Below are positions 6,770 through 16,095 of a stretch of DNA of 56,647 bases, in pieces. The notes under the pieces were generated by a model. It was not told the origin of the DNA and made no database searches. It worked only from the letters and a program-made list of their open reading frames with translations. Every line of letters begins with the position of its first letter. Position 1 is the first letter of the stretch. The translations under genes were made by a program, and so were the position numbers. The stretch lies in assembly GCF_011089875.1 (NCBI RefSeq), contig NZ_JAANAS010000037.1:1-56647 (forward strand). The letters run 5' to 3'. The stretch comes from Psychroflexus maritimus. Its GTDB lineage: Bacteria; Bacteroidota; Bacteroidia; Flavobacteriales; Flavobacteriaceae.

Positions 6770-8101
6770 ATGAATATTACCAGAGAAAACAAAGACAATT
6801 TAAACGCTGTTTTAAGTGTTGCTATAGCGAAAGGTGACTACAGTGAAAAAGTAGAAAAAATATTAAAAGATTACCGTAAAAATGCCAATATTCCAGGGTT
6901 TAGAAAAGGAAAAGTACCTATGGGCATGATTAAAAAACAATACGGGCAAGCGGTATTGGTGGATGAGGTAAACAAGTTACTTCAAGATTCATTGAATAAG
7001 TATATCCAAGACGAGAAATTAGATGTATTAGGAAATCCACTTCCTATGCCTCAAGATAATTTAGATTGGAAACAAGACGATTTTACCTTTGAATTTGAAT
7101 TAGGTTTAGCCCCAGAATTTGATGTAAACTTCGATAACAAAGAAAAAATAACGCATTATAAAATTACCGCTGACCAAGAAATGATTGATGAGCAAATCAA
7201 ATTGATTCAGCGTCAGTACGGAAAACTTGAAACGCGTCAAGAAGTTAAAACAGGCTTTAATGTGGTGGTGGAAATCACTAACCAAGACCAAGCCATTAAA
7301 AATGAAACTACGCTACAACTAAAAGACTTAGCAAAAGACGCTCAAAAAAGTTTAAAAGGAACTAAAATTGGTGATAGCGTTCAATTGAACTCAAAAGGGC
7401 TTTTTGAAAACGAAGAAGATTTAGGGCGTTTTCTTGGTTTAGAAAAAGAAGATGCTGAAGCTTTAGGCGAACTAGATTTGACTTTCGAAATCAAAGAAAT
7501 TAACGAAGAAATACCCGCCGAATTAAATCAAGAATTGTTTGATAAATACACCGGTGAAGAAGCTAAGCTTACTTCTGAAGATGAATTGATAAACTTCATT
7601 AAAGAACAAGCCGCTGAGCAATTTGTTCAGCACAGCGACCAACAATTATTGAATGACGTTTCTGCCCACCTTATTGAAAACACCAAATTTGAATTGCCAG
7701 GTCAATTCTTGACAAAGTGGATTCAGCAAACCGCAGAAAAAGAACTTTCTGACGAAGAGGCTAAACAAGAATACGAGAATAGCGAAAAAGGAATTCGTTA
7801 TCAATTAATAGAAAGCAAAATCATTAAAGAAAATGATTTAAAAGTTGAGCCTAAAGAAATGAAAGCGATGATGATGGACCGCATCAAACAGCAAATGGCA
7901 CAATACGGAGGTGCAAATATGCCAGACGAGCAATTGGAAGGCTTTGCAGACCAAATGCTTGCTAATCAAGAAGAGTCAAGAAAGATTGCAGAACAAGTAA
8001 TGAATGCAAAAATTCTTGAAGTATATAAAGAAAAATTGAACTTAAAAGAAAAGGAAGTAAGCTTTAAAGAATTTGCAGACGAGGCTTACAAACAGCAGTA
8101 A
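6770..8101 (+). CDS. tig: Trigger factor (ribosome-associated chaperone)
   Basis: Trigger factor (443 residues) sits at the ribosomal exit tunnel and shields nascent chains. The ribosome-docking signature GFRKGKVP is at residues 43-50. The middle region (about 150-240), which in E. coli is the FKBP-type prolyl isomerase, is weakly conserved here, and the rest is the charged, helical C-terminal chaperone domain. A TTG at 6734 in frame lies inside the promoter, so the ATG at 6770 is taken as the start. It precedes clpP-clpX as in many bacteria, but a hairpin terminator separates it from clpP. Confidence 0.95.
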   Translation: MNITRENKDNLNAVLSVAIAKGDYSEKVEKILKDYRKNANIPGFRKGKVPMGMIKKQYGQAVLVDEVNKLLQDSLNKYIQDEKLDVLGNPLPMPQDNLDWKQDDFTFEFELGLAPEFDVNFDNKEKITHYKITADQEMIDEQIKLIQRQYGKLETRQEVKTGFNVVVEITNQDQAIKNETTLQLKDLAKDAQKSLKGTKIGDSVQLNSKGLFENEEDLGRFLGLEKEDAEALGELDLTFEIKEINEEIPAELNQELFDKYTGEEAKLTSEDELINFIKEQAAEQFVQHSDQQLLNDVSAHLIENTKFELPGQFLTKWIQQTAEKELSDEEAKQEYENSEKGIRYQLIESKIIKENDLKVEPKEMKAMMMDRIKQQMAQYGGANMPDEQLEGFADQMLANQEESRKIAEQVMNAKILEVYKEKLNLKEKEVSFKEFADEAYKQQ

Positions 8102-8110
8102 ATAAATTAC

Positions 8111-8150
8111 TTTTGCTAAGCTTCAATAAAGAAGTTTAGCAAAAGTTTTT
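8111..8150 (+). terminator. Terminator after tig
   Basis: A 14-bp stem (8111-8124 with 8131-8144, one G-U pair) with a 6-base loop is followed by GTTTTT. It lies 9 bases past the tig stop, so clpP-clpX are likely transcribed at least partly on their own. Confidence 0.8.
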
Positions 8151-8209
8151 GATTGATACATAGGCGTAGTGCCTATATTCGTAGTTTATTTCTAATTAAT
8201 ATAAGACGT

Positions 8210-8881
8210 ATGAATATCGCTAAAGAATTTGAAAAATTTGCTACTAAAGACCAAGGGGTAAATAGCAATTACTACAATAAAGTTATTAATTCAATGTATC
8301 CTGTGGGCATGACGCCTAATATTATTGAAGAGCGACAAATGAACGCTGTGGCTATGGATGTTTTTTCTCGATTAATGATGGACCGAATTATCTTTTTAGG
8401 TACTCCAATTAATGATCAAGTGGCTAATATTATTCAAGCACAGTTGTTGTTTCTAGAAAGTACAGATGCTACAAAAGACATTCAGATTTACATTAACTCT
8501 CCCGGAGGTAGTGTTTATGCAGGATTAGGAATTTACGATACCATGCAGTTTATTAAACCTGATGTAGCAACTATTAATACAGGAATGGCAGCCTCTATGG
8601 GCGCAGTGTTATTGTGTGCGGGTACCGATGGTAAACGTACTGGATTACCGCACTCTAGAGTGATGATTCACCAACCTATGGGGGGCGCGCAAGGACAAGC
8701 CGATGATATTGAAATTACCGCTAAACAAATTTTGATTTTAAAGAAAGAACTTTATGAAATCATCGCTCAACATTCTAAAAAAGATTACGATAAAGTCTAT
8801 CAAGATGGCGATCGTGATTTTTGGATGAATGCTGAAGAAGCACTAGCGTACGGTATGATTGATGAAGTTTTGAAAAGATAA
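8210..8881 (+). CDS. clpP: ATP-dependent Clp protease proteolytic subunit
   Basis: ClpP (223 residues) is the tetradecameric serine protease core that degrades proteins fed by ClpX. The catalytic Ser129 lies in GMAASMGAVLL, His154 in VMIHQPMGG, and Asp203 is the likely third member (in DRDFWM). The ATG at 8210 is chosen; an in-frame TTG at 8153 would add residues unlike the family. Upstream lies a 6-bp hairpin (8160-8176) and a near-consensus promoter, TTG at 8153-8155, 18 bases, then TATATTCG at 8174-8181, which may drive clpP-clpX. clpX follows after 3 bases. Confidence 0.96.
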   Translation: MNIAKEFEKFATKDQGVNSNYYNKVINSMYPVGMTPNIIEERQMNAVAMDVFSRLMMDRIIFLGTPINDQVANIIQAQLLFLESTDATKDIQIYINSPGGSVYAGLGIYDTMQFIKPDVATINTGMAASMGAVLLCAGTDGKRTGLPHSRVMIHQPMGGAQGQADDIEITAKQILILKKELYEIIAQHSKKDYDKVYQDGDRDFWMNAEEALAYGMIDEVLKR

Positions 8882-8884
8882 ATA

Positions 8885-10117
8885 ATGGCAAAGGAAAATT
8901 TAAGTTGTTCGTTTTGTGGACGTAAAAAAGCAGAAACCAATATTTTAATTGCAGGTTTAGATGCACACATCTGTGATCGATGCATTGAACAAGCCCACGG
9001 AATTGTTTTGGAAGAAGCTAAACAAGAATCATCAAACGAGCTTTCTTCTGAATTGGTATTAAGAAAACCTAAATCCATTAAAACTTTCCTAGATGAATAT
9101 GTAATTGGTCAAGACAAAACCAAAAAAGTAATGTCGGTGGCCGTTTACAACCACTACAAACGATTATTACAACCCACTACCGATGACGATATTGAGATTC
9201 AGAAATCCAATATTCTAATGGTAGGAAAAACAGGTACAGGTAAAACTTTAGTGGCTAAAACCATTGCACGCATGCTTAATGTGCCTTTGGCCATTGTAGA
9301 TGCTACTGTTTTAACGGAAGCCGGTTACGTGGGCGAAGATGTAGAAACCATCTTAACCAAACTTTTAGCCGCCGCCGATTACAATGTTGAAAAAGCAGAA
9401 CGCGGAATAGTTTTTATTGATGAAATAGATAAAATTGCCCGAAAAAGCGATAATCCATCGATTACTAGAGACGTTAGTGGCGAGGGTGTGCAACAAGCTT
9501 TATTGAAACTATTGGAAGGAACTACAGTAAATGTACCCCCAAAAGGAGGAAGAAAACACCCCGACCAAAAATTTATTGAGGTGAACACCGAAAACATTTT
9601 ATTTATTGCGGGGGGTGCCTTTGATGGTATTGATAGAAATATTTCGAAGCGCTTAAACATGCAAGCCGTAGGTTATGGAGCCTCTAAACAAGGCGAAAGT
9701 TTAGATAAAGAAAACATGCTGCAATACATCATTCCTAAAGATGTAAAAGATTATGGACTAATTCCTGAAATTATTGGTCGTTTACCCGTTTTAACGCACA
9801 TGGACCCGCTGGATAGAGCCACGTTGAAAATGATTCTTACCGAACCCAAAAACGCCATTATCAAGCAATATGAAAAACTCTTTGAAATGGACGATATCAA
9901 GTTTAGTATCACCGACGGCGCCTTAGAATACATTGTTGACAAAGCCTTAGAATACGAATTAGGCGCTCGAGGTTTACGCTCCTTATGCGAAGCCATTCTC
10001 ACCGAAGCCATGTATGAAATGCCCGACGGAGAAGAAAAAGAATTACGCGTTACTAAAACTTATGCTGAGCACAAACTCAACCAAAGTGGCATTAGCAAAT
10101 TGAAAACCGCCTCCTAA
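8885..10117 (+). CDS. clpX: ATP-dependent Clp protease ATP-binding subunit ClpX
   Basis: ClpX (410 residues) is the hexameric AAA+ unfoldase partner of ClpP. The N-terminal zinc-binding domain has four cysteines (Cys8, Cys11, Cys30, Cys33). The AAA+ core shows Walker A GKTGTGKT, Walker [12 protein letters not shown] and the GARGLR arginine sensor region. At the loop that docks ClpP, the usual IGF tripeptide reads VGY (residues 262-264). The gene begins 3 bases after the clpP stop, so the two are co-transcribed, and ends at a strong terminator. Confidence 0.97.
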   Translation: MAKENLSCSFCGRKKAETNILIAGLDAHICDRCIEQAHGIVLEEAKQESSNELSSELVLRKPKSIKTFLDEYVIGQDKTKKVMSVAVYNHYKRLLQPTTDDDIEIQKSNILMVGKTGTGKTLVAKTIARMLNVPLAIVDATVLTEAGYVGEDVETILTKLLAAADYNVEKAERGIVFIDEIDKIARKSDNPSITRDVSGEGVQQALLKLLEGTTVNVPPKGGRKHPDQKFIEVNTENILFIAGGAFDGIDRNISKRLNMQAVGYGASKQGESLDKENMLQYIIPKDVKDYGLIPEIIGRLPVLTHMDPLDRATLKMILTEPKNAIIKQYEKLFEMDDIKFSITDGALEYIVDKALEYELGARGLRSLCEAILTEAMYEMPDGEEKELRVTKTYAEHKLNQSGISKLKTAS

Positions 10118-10136
10118 TTATTTTTCCAAAAAAAGC

Positions 10137-10167
10137 AAAAACCCCTTATTTAAATAAGGGGTTTTTT
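10137..10167 (+). terminator. Terminator after clpX
   Basis: A long palindrome with an AACCCCTTA/TAAGGGGTT stem around an AT-rich centre is followed by a T run. It sits about 20 bases past the clpX stop and is symmetrical enough to work in both directions. Confidence 0.9.
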
Positions 10168-10270
10168 ATGCGTTAAACTTTTTTCAATTTTACCGCAAAG
10201 TGTAGTCATTTGACTGTTAAGTGTTTGTTAATTTAAAGATTTTCTTCATATTCATTTACATAAAAGTTTA

Positions 10271-10278
10271 TAAGTTTG
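10271..10278 (+). promoter_or_regulatory. -7 element of the T9SS cargo gene
   Basis: TAAGTTTG fits TAnnTTTG and lies 23 bases before the start codon. No TTG is seen at the expected distance. Confidence 0.45.
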
Positions 10279-10301
10279 TAATTCACCAATAGTTAAATAT
10301 A

Positions 10302-13300
10302 ATGAAAAAATTACTACAATCAGGTTTATTATTCCTCACCACATTTTTGTTTTCAACGATGAGTTGGGGGCAGATTACAGAAAATTTTGATACTGGACTA
10401 AGTGGTAGTTATACTACGGGTTCACAAACATTAAATAGTGGTGTTTGGACAACTGCAAATGTGCTTCAAGAATCTAGTTCAGATGCAAGATCAGGATTTG
10501 CCGCAAGATTGAATGATAATATGCCAGAAAGTTCTTTAACAACCCCAGAAATTAATTCAGGTGTGGGTGAAATTTCTTTTTGGTACAGGGAGCTAAATAG
10601 TGGAGGAGGTACTTTTAAAGTCCAAGTTTCTTCTGACGGAACTAACTTTTCAGATGTAGACTCTCAAACATATTCAGGTTCTACTTATTCTCAATACATA
10701 TATACATTAAATCAATCTGGAACAGTTTACATAAAGATTTTAATTGAAAATCAGGAAGGTCACTTAATAATTGATGATTTTTCAACAACAGCTTTTACTG
10801 CTACTACAACCGAAACCATCAACCTTTCTGAAACTACGCTTTCCGGTTTAGATTATGTGGATGGTAATGGCCCATCCACAGAGCAAACCTTTACCGCCGA
10901 AGGAAGCAACTTAACCGCCGATATTACAGTAACCGCACCAACCAATTTTGAGATCTCAACGACTTCCGGCTCAGGTTTTGGGTCTTCAGTAACTTTAACC
11001 GAAACGAGTGGTAGTGTGAGCTCAACCCCAATTTACGTTCGCTTAGCCTCTGGTTTAGCAGTTGATACTTACAGCGGTACCTTATCAGCCACAAGCACAG
11101 GCGCTACACAACAAGATGTGAGTTTAAGTGGGGAGGTGTCGGCAGCAACATGCGCTGGAACTTCTACGTCTTTTCCTTTTAATGGCGTAACAGGCAGTAC
11201 CAATTTGGAGCATTCATCATCTAACCCACCGGGTTCAAGTGGTGAAGACTGTGGAACCAATTACCTAATCTATTATGATACGGCACCAAGTACAGATTCT
11301 AGTGTGAACTTTTTAAGATCTAACACTACCGATGATTTAATTGAAAGTGCAGACTGGGGCGGTGAAGGAAAATTTGAAACTTTTGCCATAGACGTATCAG
11401 GTGAAACCTCAGTTGATATTGAAACTTTTGGTAACACGACTAATAGTGGTTTCAATGCTGGTGGCGAGGAATTTCAATGGTGGTACACCTTAGATGGAGG
11501 CACTCAAATCAATTTAGGTTCTGCAATTTCAGGTACAGGCTCATTAGCCGTTGGTCCAACAACTATTGACGTTACGGCGGTAAATGAAATCATAGTAGGA
11601 TTTACATTTAACATGAATGGCGGTTCAGATGGTTTTGAAGATGTAGATGTGACTGTAACGGCTACACCAACTGCCCCAGAAGTCGGTTTTGATTCAGCAT
11701 CAAGTACGGTTAACGAAACCAACGCTACTTTTACAATAAATATTCCGGTGACCTTGAGTAACTTTAGCTCAAATGTAGATTTAAGTGTTTCTGTTGATGG
11801 TAGTAGTACCGCTGAAGCAAGTGATTATACACTAAATACAACCTCTTTAAGCTTTACAGGGAACGGTACTCAAAATATTTCTTTAGACATCAATCCTGAT
11901 GCAGGTTATGACGATGAAACCATCATTTTAGAAATCGCTGAAACAACTTCAACTGGCGTAACAATCACTACCAGTCAGCATACAGTAACTGTTTTAGATG
12001 ATGAAACAGCACCTTTAGGCTGGCAAATTACAGCTGAAGATACTGATTTTGTTATCGATTTTGATAATACCGTTGCAGGGGTCAATAATGGTCAGTTTAA
12101 TGGTAGTGGATTTTCTCCTTCACCAGCAACAGGACAATTAAATTCAGAAGCTTGGAAAACAACGGGTATGTCTGATGGAGATTCTAATTTTGGCGATACA
12201 GAAACATCAGGTGATTTTGCAAGGGGTCCGTCAACCGGCGGTGAGACTACAGGTGGTTTTTATGCCTTTGAAACTTCAAGTAACAATCTCTCTTTAGGAT
12301 TTCAGGGAGCAGGTAGCGATTTTACCCCCGGTACAATTACCCTTCGCGCTCAAAACCAAACGGGTACTACGGTTACCGATGTAGATTTATCTTATATTTT
12401 ATATGTCTATAATGATCAAGATAGAGCCAACTCCTTTAATTTTGAATATAGCACAGACGGTAGTAATTATACAACTGTTGCCAGTTTAGACTTTACTTCT
12501 CAAGAAGTTGCTGATGGAAGTCCCGTCTGGGCTTCTAATTCAAAATCTACCTCTATTTCTAACTTATCAATTGCAGATGGTGCGTATTTTTATCTGCGTT
12601 GGGAAAGTGATGATGTTTCAGTGAGTGGTTCAAGAGATGAATTAGCTATTGATGATATTACAATTAATTTCAATCCTGTTATTTACATTTATGATAATGG
12701 ATGGAATACAAATCCAGTTGTAGCATCTACTGCTGCGAACGATATTAAAGTTATAAACGGAACAGCAAACATCACGCAAGAATTAGTAGCCAACAATTTA
12801 GAAATTGCTTTAGGGGCTACCTTAAATATATCTCCTTCAGGAGTTTTAGATTTAGCAGGAGATATTACCAACAATGGAGATTTAGTCTTCCAAAGTGATG
12901 AAAACGGTACAGCTCAATTAGCAGAATTTACAGGAAGCATCACTGGCGATGTTACGGTTGAACGCTACATTCCAGCTAAACGTGCTTTTCGCTTGTTAAG
13001 CTCAGCAGTTGGTGGAGAAAGCATTGCTAATACCTGGCAACAAGATACGCACATCACTGGCACAGGTGGTGCAACCAATGGTTTTGATGTTACAGGAACA
13101 AATAACCCGTCAATGTTTACATTCGACAATACAATTACTGATCAAACTAGTGGCGCTGGTTGGCAAGCTACTGCTAATACCAATGTTACAAACCTAGAAG
13201 CAGGAACCCCTTACCGCTTAATGGTGCGTGGTGACCTTTCAATTGATTTAACTGATAATGATGCTCCAGCAAATGATGTTACTTTAAGTGCTTCGGGCAC

Positions 13301-14345
13301 AATGCATACAGGAAGCTTTACACCAACTTTAGCTACTGCTGCCAATAATTATAGTTTCGTAGGAAACCCTTATCAAGCAGTAGTTGACTTTGGTGCGGTG
13401 ACAACTACAAATTTAACTGGCTATTTATACGTTTGGGATGCTTCAATTGCAGGTGATAATGGAAGAGGTGGCTATACTGTTGTAGATGCTGCAGATGGTA
13501 GCGAAGTTACTGGAATCAGCCCACATTCATCAGCTGCAAACCAATACATTATGCCCGGCCAAGCCTTTTTTGTGCAAAACAACGGAACGGGTAACGGAAG
13601 CATTACCTTTGAAGAAGTTGATAAAGCCACAGCTCAGTCCCAAGTTAGTATTTTTAGTGAGTACACTAATTTTTACATTAACTCGCGTTTATACAAAGCC
13701 TCAGCTTTACAAAATGGTGAGATGGAAAGCGATGCCATTGGTTTACGTTTTAATGAACAATACACCACTATTGGTAGCGAAGAAGACGCCAGCAAACTCG
13801 CTAACCCAGGAGAAAATTATGCCATCGTAAATAATGGCTTTAAATCAATTGATAAACAAAACATCCCAACAGATGGCCACCAAGTTGATTTATTGATTGT
13901 GAATTATGAAGAAAATGCTTATAGCTTAAGTTTCACCTTAGGTAATCAACCAGAAGCGCTTAAAGTTTATTTAAATGATTCGTATTTGGCTACACAAACT
14001 GAATTAACAGAAAGCACAACGTATAATTTTACAGTTGATGCAAATGTGCCAGAAAGCATAGACCAAAATCGTTTTCATTTAAGTTTTGAAACGGTGGCAT
14101 TAGGCCAACAAGACTTCACTGAAGTTCAAGTTCGTTTATACCCAAACCCAGTGGTTGATGAATTGCAGATAGAATTACCCGCTTCTGTTTTAGTAAATTC
14201 AGTTAAAATTTTCAATTTATTAGGTCAAGAAGTCATTGCTTCAACACGACCTCAAGTTGATGTGAGGCTTTTATCTTCGGGCTTTTATTTGGTGCAGGTA
14301 GATACCTCAGCAGGCACAGTGACAAAGAAAATCATAAAAAAATAA
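10302..14345 (+). CDS. Large T9SS-secreted surface protein with Calx-beta-like domain and type A sorting domain
   Basis: This 1347-residue protein starts with a signal peptide (residues 1-23, ending in MSWGQ) and ends with a type IX secretion C-terminal domain (about 1275-1347, with VRLYPNPVVDELQIELP, IFNLLGQEV and a final TKKIIKK). After export it should be anchored on, or released from, the cell surface. Between them are a jelly-roll-like region (about 25-165), a beta-rich repeat region (about 170-280), a Calx-beta-like domain (about 459-567, ending VTVLDDE), a second jelly-roll-like region (about 575-790), and a stretch with VERYIPAKRAFRLLSS (about 890) common in flavobacterial secreted proteins. 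No catalytic site is seen; adhesion is inferred. Composition is rich in Thr, Ser, Gly and Asn, as expected. Confidence 0.88.
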   Translation: MKKLLQSGLLFLTTFLFSTMSWGQITENFDTGLSGSYTTGSQTLNSGVWTTANVLQESSSDARSGFAARLNDNMPESSLTTPEINSGVGEISFWYRELNSGGGTFKVQVSSDGTNFSDVDSQTYSGSTYSQYIYTLNQSGTVYIKILIENQEGHLIIDDFSTTAFTATTTETINLSETTLSGLDYVDGNGPSTEQTFTAEGSNLTADITVTAPTNFEISTTSGSGFGSSVTLTETSGSVSSTPIYVRLASGLAVDTYSGTLSATSTGATQQDVSLSGEVSAATCAGTSTSFPFNGVTGSTNLEHSSSNPPGSSGEDCGTNYLIYYDTAPSTDSSVNFLRSNTTDDLIESADWGGEGKFETFAIDVSGETSVDIETFGNTTNSGFNAGGEEFQWWYTLDGGTQINLGSAISGTGSLAVGPTTIDVTAVNEIIVGFTFNMNGGSDGFEDVDVTVTATPTAPEVGFDSASSTVNETNATFTINIPVTLSNFSSNVDLSVSVDGSSTAEASDYTLNTTSLSFTGNGTQNISLDINPDAGYDDETIILEIAETTSTGVTITTSQHTVTVLDDETAPLGWQITAEDTDFVIDFDNTVAGVNNGQFNGSGFSPSPATGQLNSEAWKTTGMSDGDSNFGDTETSGDFARGPSTGGETTGGFYAFETSSNNLSLGFQGAGSDFTPGTITLRAQNQTGTTVTDVDLSYILYVYNDQDRANSFNFEYSTDGSNYTTVASLDFTSQEVADGSPVWASNSKSTSISNLSIADGAYFYLRWESDDVSVSGSRDELAIDDITINFNPVIYIYDNGWNTNPVVASTAANDIKVINGTANITQELVANNLEIALGATLNISPSGVLDLAGDITNNGDLVFQSDENGTAQLAEFTGSITGDVTVERYIPAKRAFRLLSSAVGGESIANTWQQDTHITGTGGATNGFDVTGTNNPSMFTFDNTITDQTSGAGWQATANTNVTNLEAGTPYRLMVRGDLSIDLTDNDAPANDVTLSASGTMHTGSFTPTLATAANNYSFVGNPYQAVVDFGAVTTTNLTGYLYVWDASIAGDNGRGGYTVVDAADGSEVTGISPHSSAANQYIMPGQAFFVQNNGTGNGSITFEEVDKATAQSQVSIFSEYTNFYINSRLYKASALQNGEMESDAIGLRFNEQYTTIGSEEDASKLANPGENYAIVNNGFKSIDKQNIPTDGHQVDLLIVNYEENAYSLSFTLGNQPEALKVYLNDSYLATQTELTESTTYNFTVDANVPESIDQNRFHLSFETVALGQQDFTEVQVRLYPNPVVDELQIELPASVLVNSVKIFNLLGQEVIASTRPQVDVRLLSSGFYLVQVDTSAGTVTKKIIKK

Positions 14346-14370
14346 ACCTAAACATTTAAAACAAGAAAAG

Positions 14371-14556
14371 ATGAGACCTACATACAGATATACATTACTT
14401 TTATTGTTAACCTTAATCATCACCCAAGTCAATGCTCAAGGATTAGAGCAAGCCATCGGCTTTGATGATCAAGTAAACGATGTGCCAATCAACGGACTCA
14501 TAGCACTAGGAATGGCCGTTGCAAGTTATTTGGGCTACAAGAAATTTAAAAAGTAA
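14371..14556 (+). CDS. Small PID-CTERM-like sorting-tail protein
   Basis: The 61-residue product has a signal peptide (about 1-22, ending VNAQG), a short acidic linker (FDDQVNDV), then PINGLIALGMAVASYLGYKK, a Pro-Ile-(Asn/Asp)-Gly motif followed by one membrane segment and a basic tail. That order is the form of the PID-CTERM sorting tail described in Flavobacteriia, which resembles PEP-CTERM and other tripartite sorting signals. It lies 25 bases after the T9SS cargo gene and ahead of a terminator, so the two are probably co-transcribed. What is left after tail processing is about 15 residues, so the role may be that of a peptide or accessory to the adhesin. Function unknown. Confidence 0.7.
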   Translation: MRPTYRYTLLLLLTLIITQVNAQGLEQAIGFDDQVNDVPINGLIALGMAVASYLGYKKFKK

Positions 14557-14576
14557 ATCCAATTGTTGAATAACAC

Positions 14577-14612
14577 AAAAGCCTTTAGCTTACTGCTGAA
14601 GGCTTTTTTTTC
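14577..14612 (+). terminator. Terminator after the adhesin/PID-CTERM pair
   Basis: A 13-bp stem (14577-14589 with 14595-14607, one wobble pair) with a 5-base loop runs into a T tract, about 20 bases after the small gene. Confidence 0.88.
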
Positions 14613-14692
14613 TTTGTCAAGCCACTTAATTTTTAATTTTATTTCAGATAAAAGACAAAAAAAAAACGTTGTTTTGCTGTAAAAGTAATTTA

Positions 14693-15667
14693 ATGAAATC
14701 ATTGGCTAATTACCAAGAAGCTTTTTTAGCTTATCTGAATCAACAAGATTATACATTAGAACCTAACGGGCTTTATGCTCCTATAGATTATATTTTGAAA
14801 CTCGGAGGAAAACGGCTACGTCCAATTTTGGTGCTATTAGCGGTAGAAAGTTTTGGCGCGAAAAAAGAAAAAGCTTTACCTGCCTCGTTAGCCGTGGAGA
14901 TTTTCCATAATTTTAGTTTAGTGCATGACGATATTATGGATGAAGCTCCCTTAAGAAGAGGTAAGCCTACCGTGCACAAAAAATGGGACACCAATACAGG
15001 AATTCTTTCGGGTGACGCTATGCTGATTATGGCTTACCAACAACTCCATGATTATCCATCTTCTCAAGCAAAACAACTTCACCAATTATTTTCAAAAACA
15101 GCCATCCAAATTTGTGAAGGACAACAATATGATGTAGAGTTTGAAACTCGAAATTTGGTTAGTGAAACTGAATACCTTCAAATGATTGAGTACAAAACCG
15201 CTGTTTTAGTAGCTTGCGCGCTTCAAATGGGAGCTATTATTGCTGAGGCTGCTGAAGAAAGTCAGCATAAAATTTACGAATTTGGAAAACTACTAGGAAT
15301 TGCTTTTCAGTTGCAAGATGATTTTTTAGATGCTTTTGGTAACCCAGCTACTTTTGGAAAACAAATAGGTGGCGATATTTTAGAAAACAAAAAAACTTTT
15401 TTGTACATCAAAGCCAAAGAATTAGGCAATGAAAAACAAAAGGATGAGTTGAATCGATTTTTTAGTGTTGAGACCCACAAAAACGAAGATAAAATTCAAC
15501 AAGTGAAGGATGTTTTTGAAGCCACTGGAGCTAAAAAAAGTATCCAAAAGGCCATTGAAGCATATACACATCAAGCCATTAAAGTTTTGAATTCTATTGA
15601 AATGGAGGAACAAGCAAAAAATCACTTGCTTGAATTTAGCGATTGGTTAATGACTAGAAAGGTCTAA
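14693..15667 (+). CDS. Polyprenyl diphosphate synthase (IspA/GGPP-synthase family)
   Basis: The enzyme (324 residues) condenses isopentenyl diphosphate with allylic diphosphates to make C15-C20 or longer chains for quinones and carotenoids. Both Asp-rich motifs are intact: DDIMD (79-83, followed by LRRGKPTVH) and DDFLD (209-213). KLGGKRLRPIL near residue 40 binds isopentenyl diphosphate. The chain length cannot be set confidently from sequence. The start is the ATG at 14693; a TTG at 14669 in frame would add residues not typical of the family. A small gene of unknown function follows after 5 bases. Confidence 0.93.
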   Translation: MKSLANYQEAFLAYLNQQDYTLEPNGLYAPIDYILKLGGKRLRPILVLLAVESFGAKKEKALPASLAVEIFHNFSLVHDDIMDEAPLRRGKPTVHKKWDTNTGILSGDAMLIMAYQQLHDYPSSQAKQLHQLFSKTAIQICEGQQYDVEFETRNLVSETEYLQMIEYKTAVLVACALQMGAIIAEAAEESQHKIYEFGKLLGIAFQLQDDFLDAFGNPATFGKQIGGDILENKKTFLYIKAKELGNEKQKDELNRFFSVETHKNEDKIQQVKDVFEATGAKKSIQKAIEAYTHQAIKVLNSIEMEEQAKNHLLEFSDWLMTRKV

Positions 15668-15672
15668 CTTGT

Positions 15673-16023
15673 ATGGAGCAATTCAGTACATTAAGTCATT
15701 CGCTTATAGTAGAAATTAAAGAAAATGGCTATTTCAATGATTTCATTCAACTTGTGAATAAAGATTTGGCTTCTGTGAATTTTAAAACCGTTTTAGCTAA
15801 TGAAACTTCAGTTGATGAGCTATTATTTCAGCTTGAAAACTCCATTAAGGAACATAACGTACAAGCTGAGGTGATTAAACAACTATGTTACCGCGTTGAC
15901 TTGCCAGAACATATTTATCATTCATACACGCGCCACCCCTTAGAGGAATTTAATTTTTTTATTCACCACCTGCTTAAACGATGGTATTTAAAATTAGTAT
16001 ATCGAATAAAACACAAGGACTAA
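15673..16023 (+). CDS. Conserved-looking protein of unknown function
   Basis: I do not recognise this 116-residue protein. It has no signal peptide and no clear membrane segment; it looks helical and soluble, with a basic, aromatic C-terminus (HHLLKRWYLKLVYRIKHKD). It begins 5 bases after the polyprenyl synthase stop, so it is very likely translated from the same message. Codon use matches its neighbours and the frame is open throughout, which supports a real gene. A role linked to isoprenoid or membrane lipid metabolism would be a guess from position only. Confidence 0.65.
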   Translation: MEQFSTLSHSLIVEIKENGYFNDFIQLVNKDLASVNFKTVLANETSVDELLFQLENSIKEHNVQAEVIKQLCYRVDLPEHIYHSYTRHPLEEFNFFIHHLLKRWYLKLVYRIKHKD

Positions 16024-16095
16024 TCTCAATTTTTTTTTAATCGAACTCTTATTCAATAATAAATACTGAACTTTGTAAATTCAAATTAGTGAATC

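Noticed and set aside
13009-13830. Other-frame readings within the T9SS adhesin gene
   Set aside because: They overlap a strong, long coding frame and have no signal, promoter or composition of their own.
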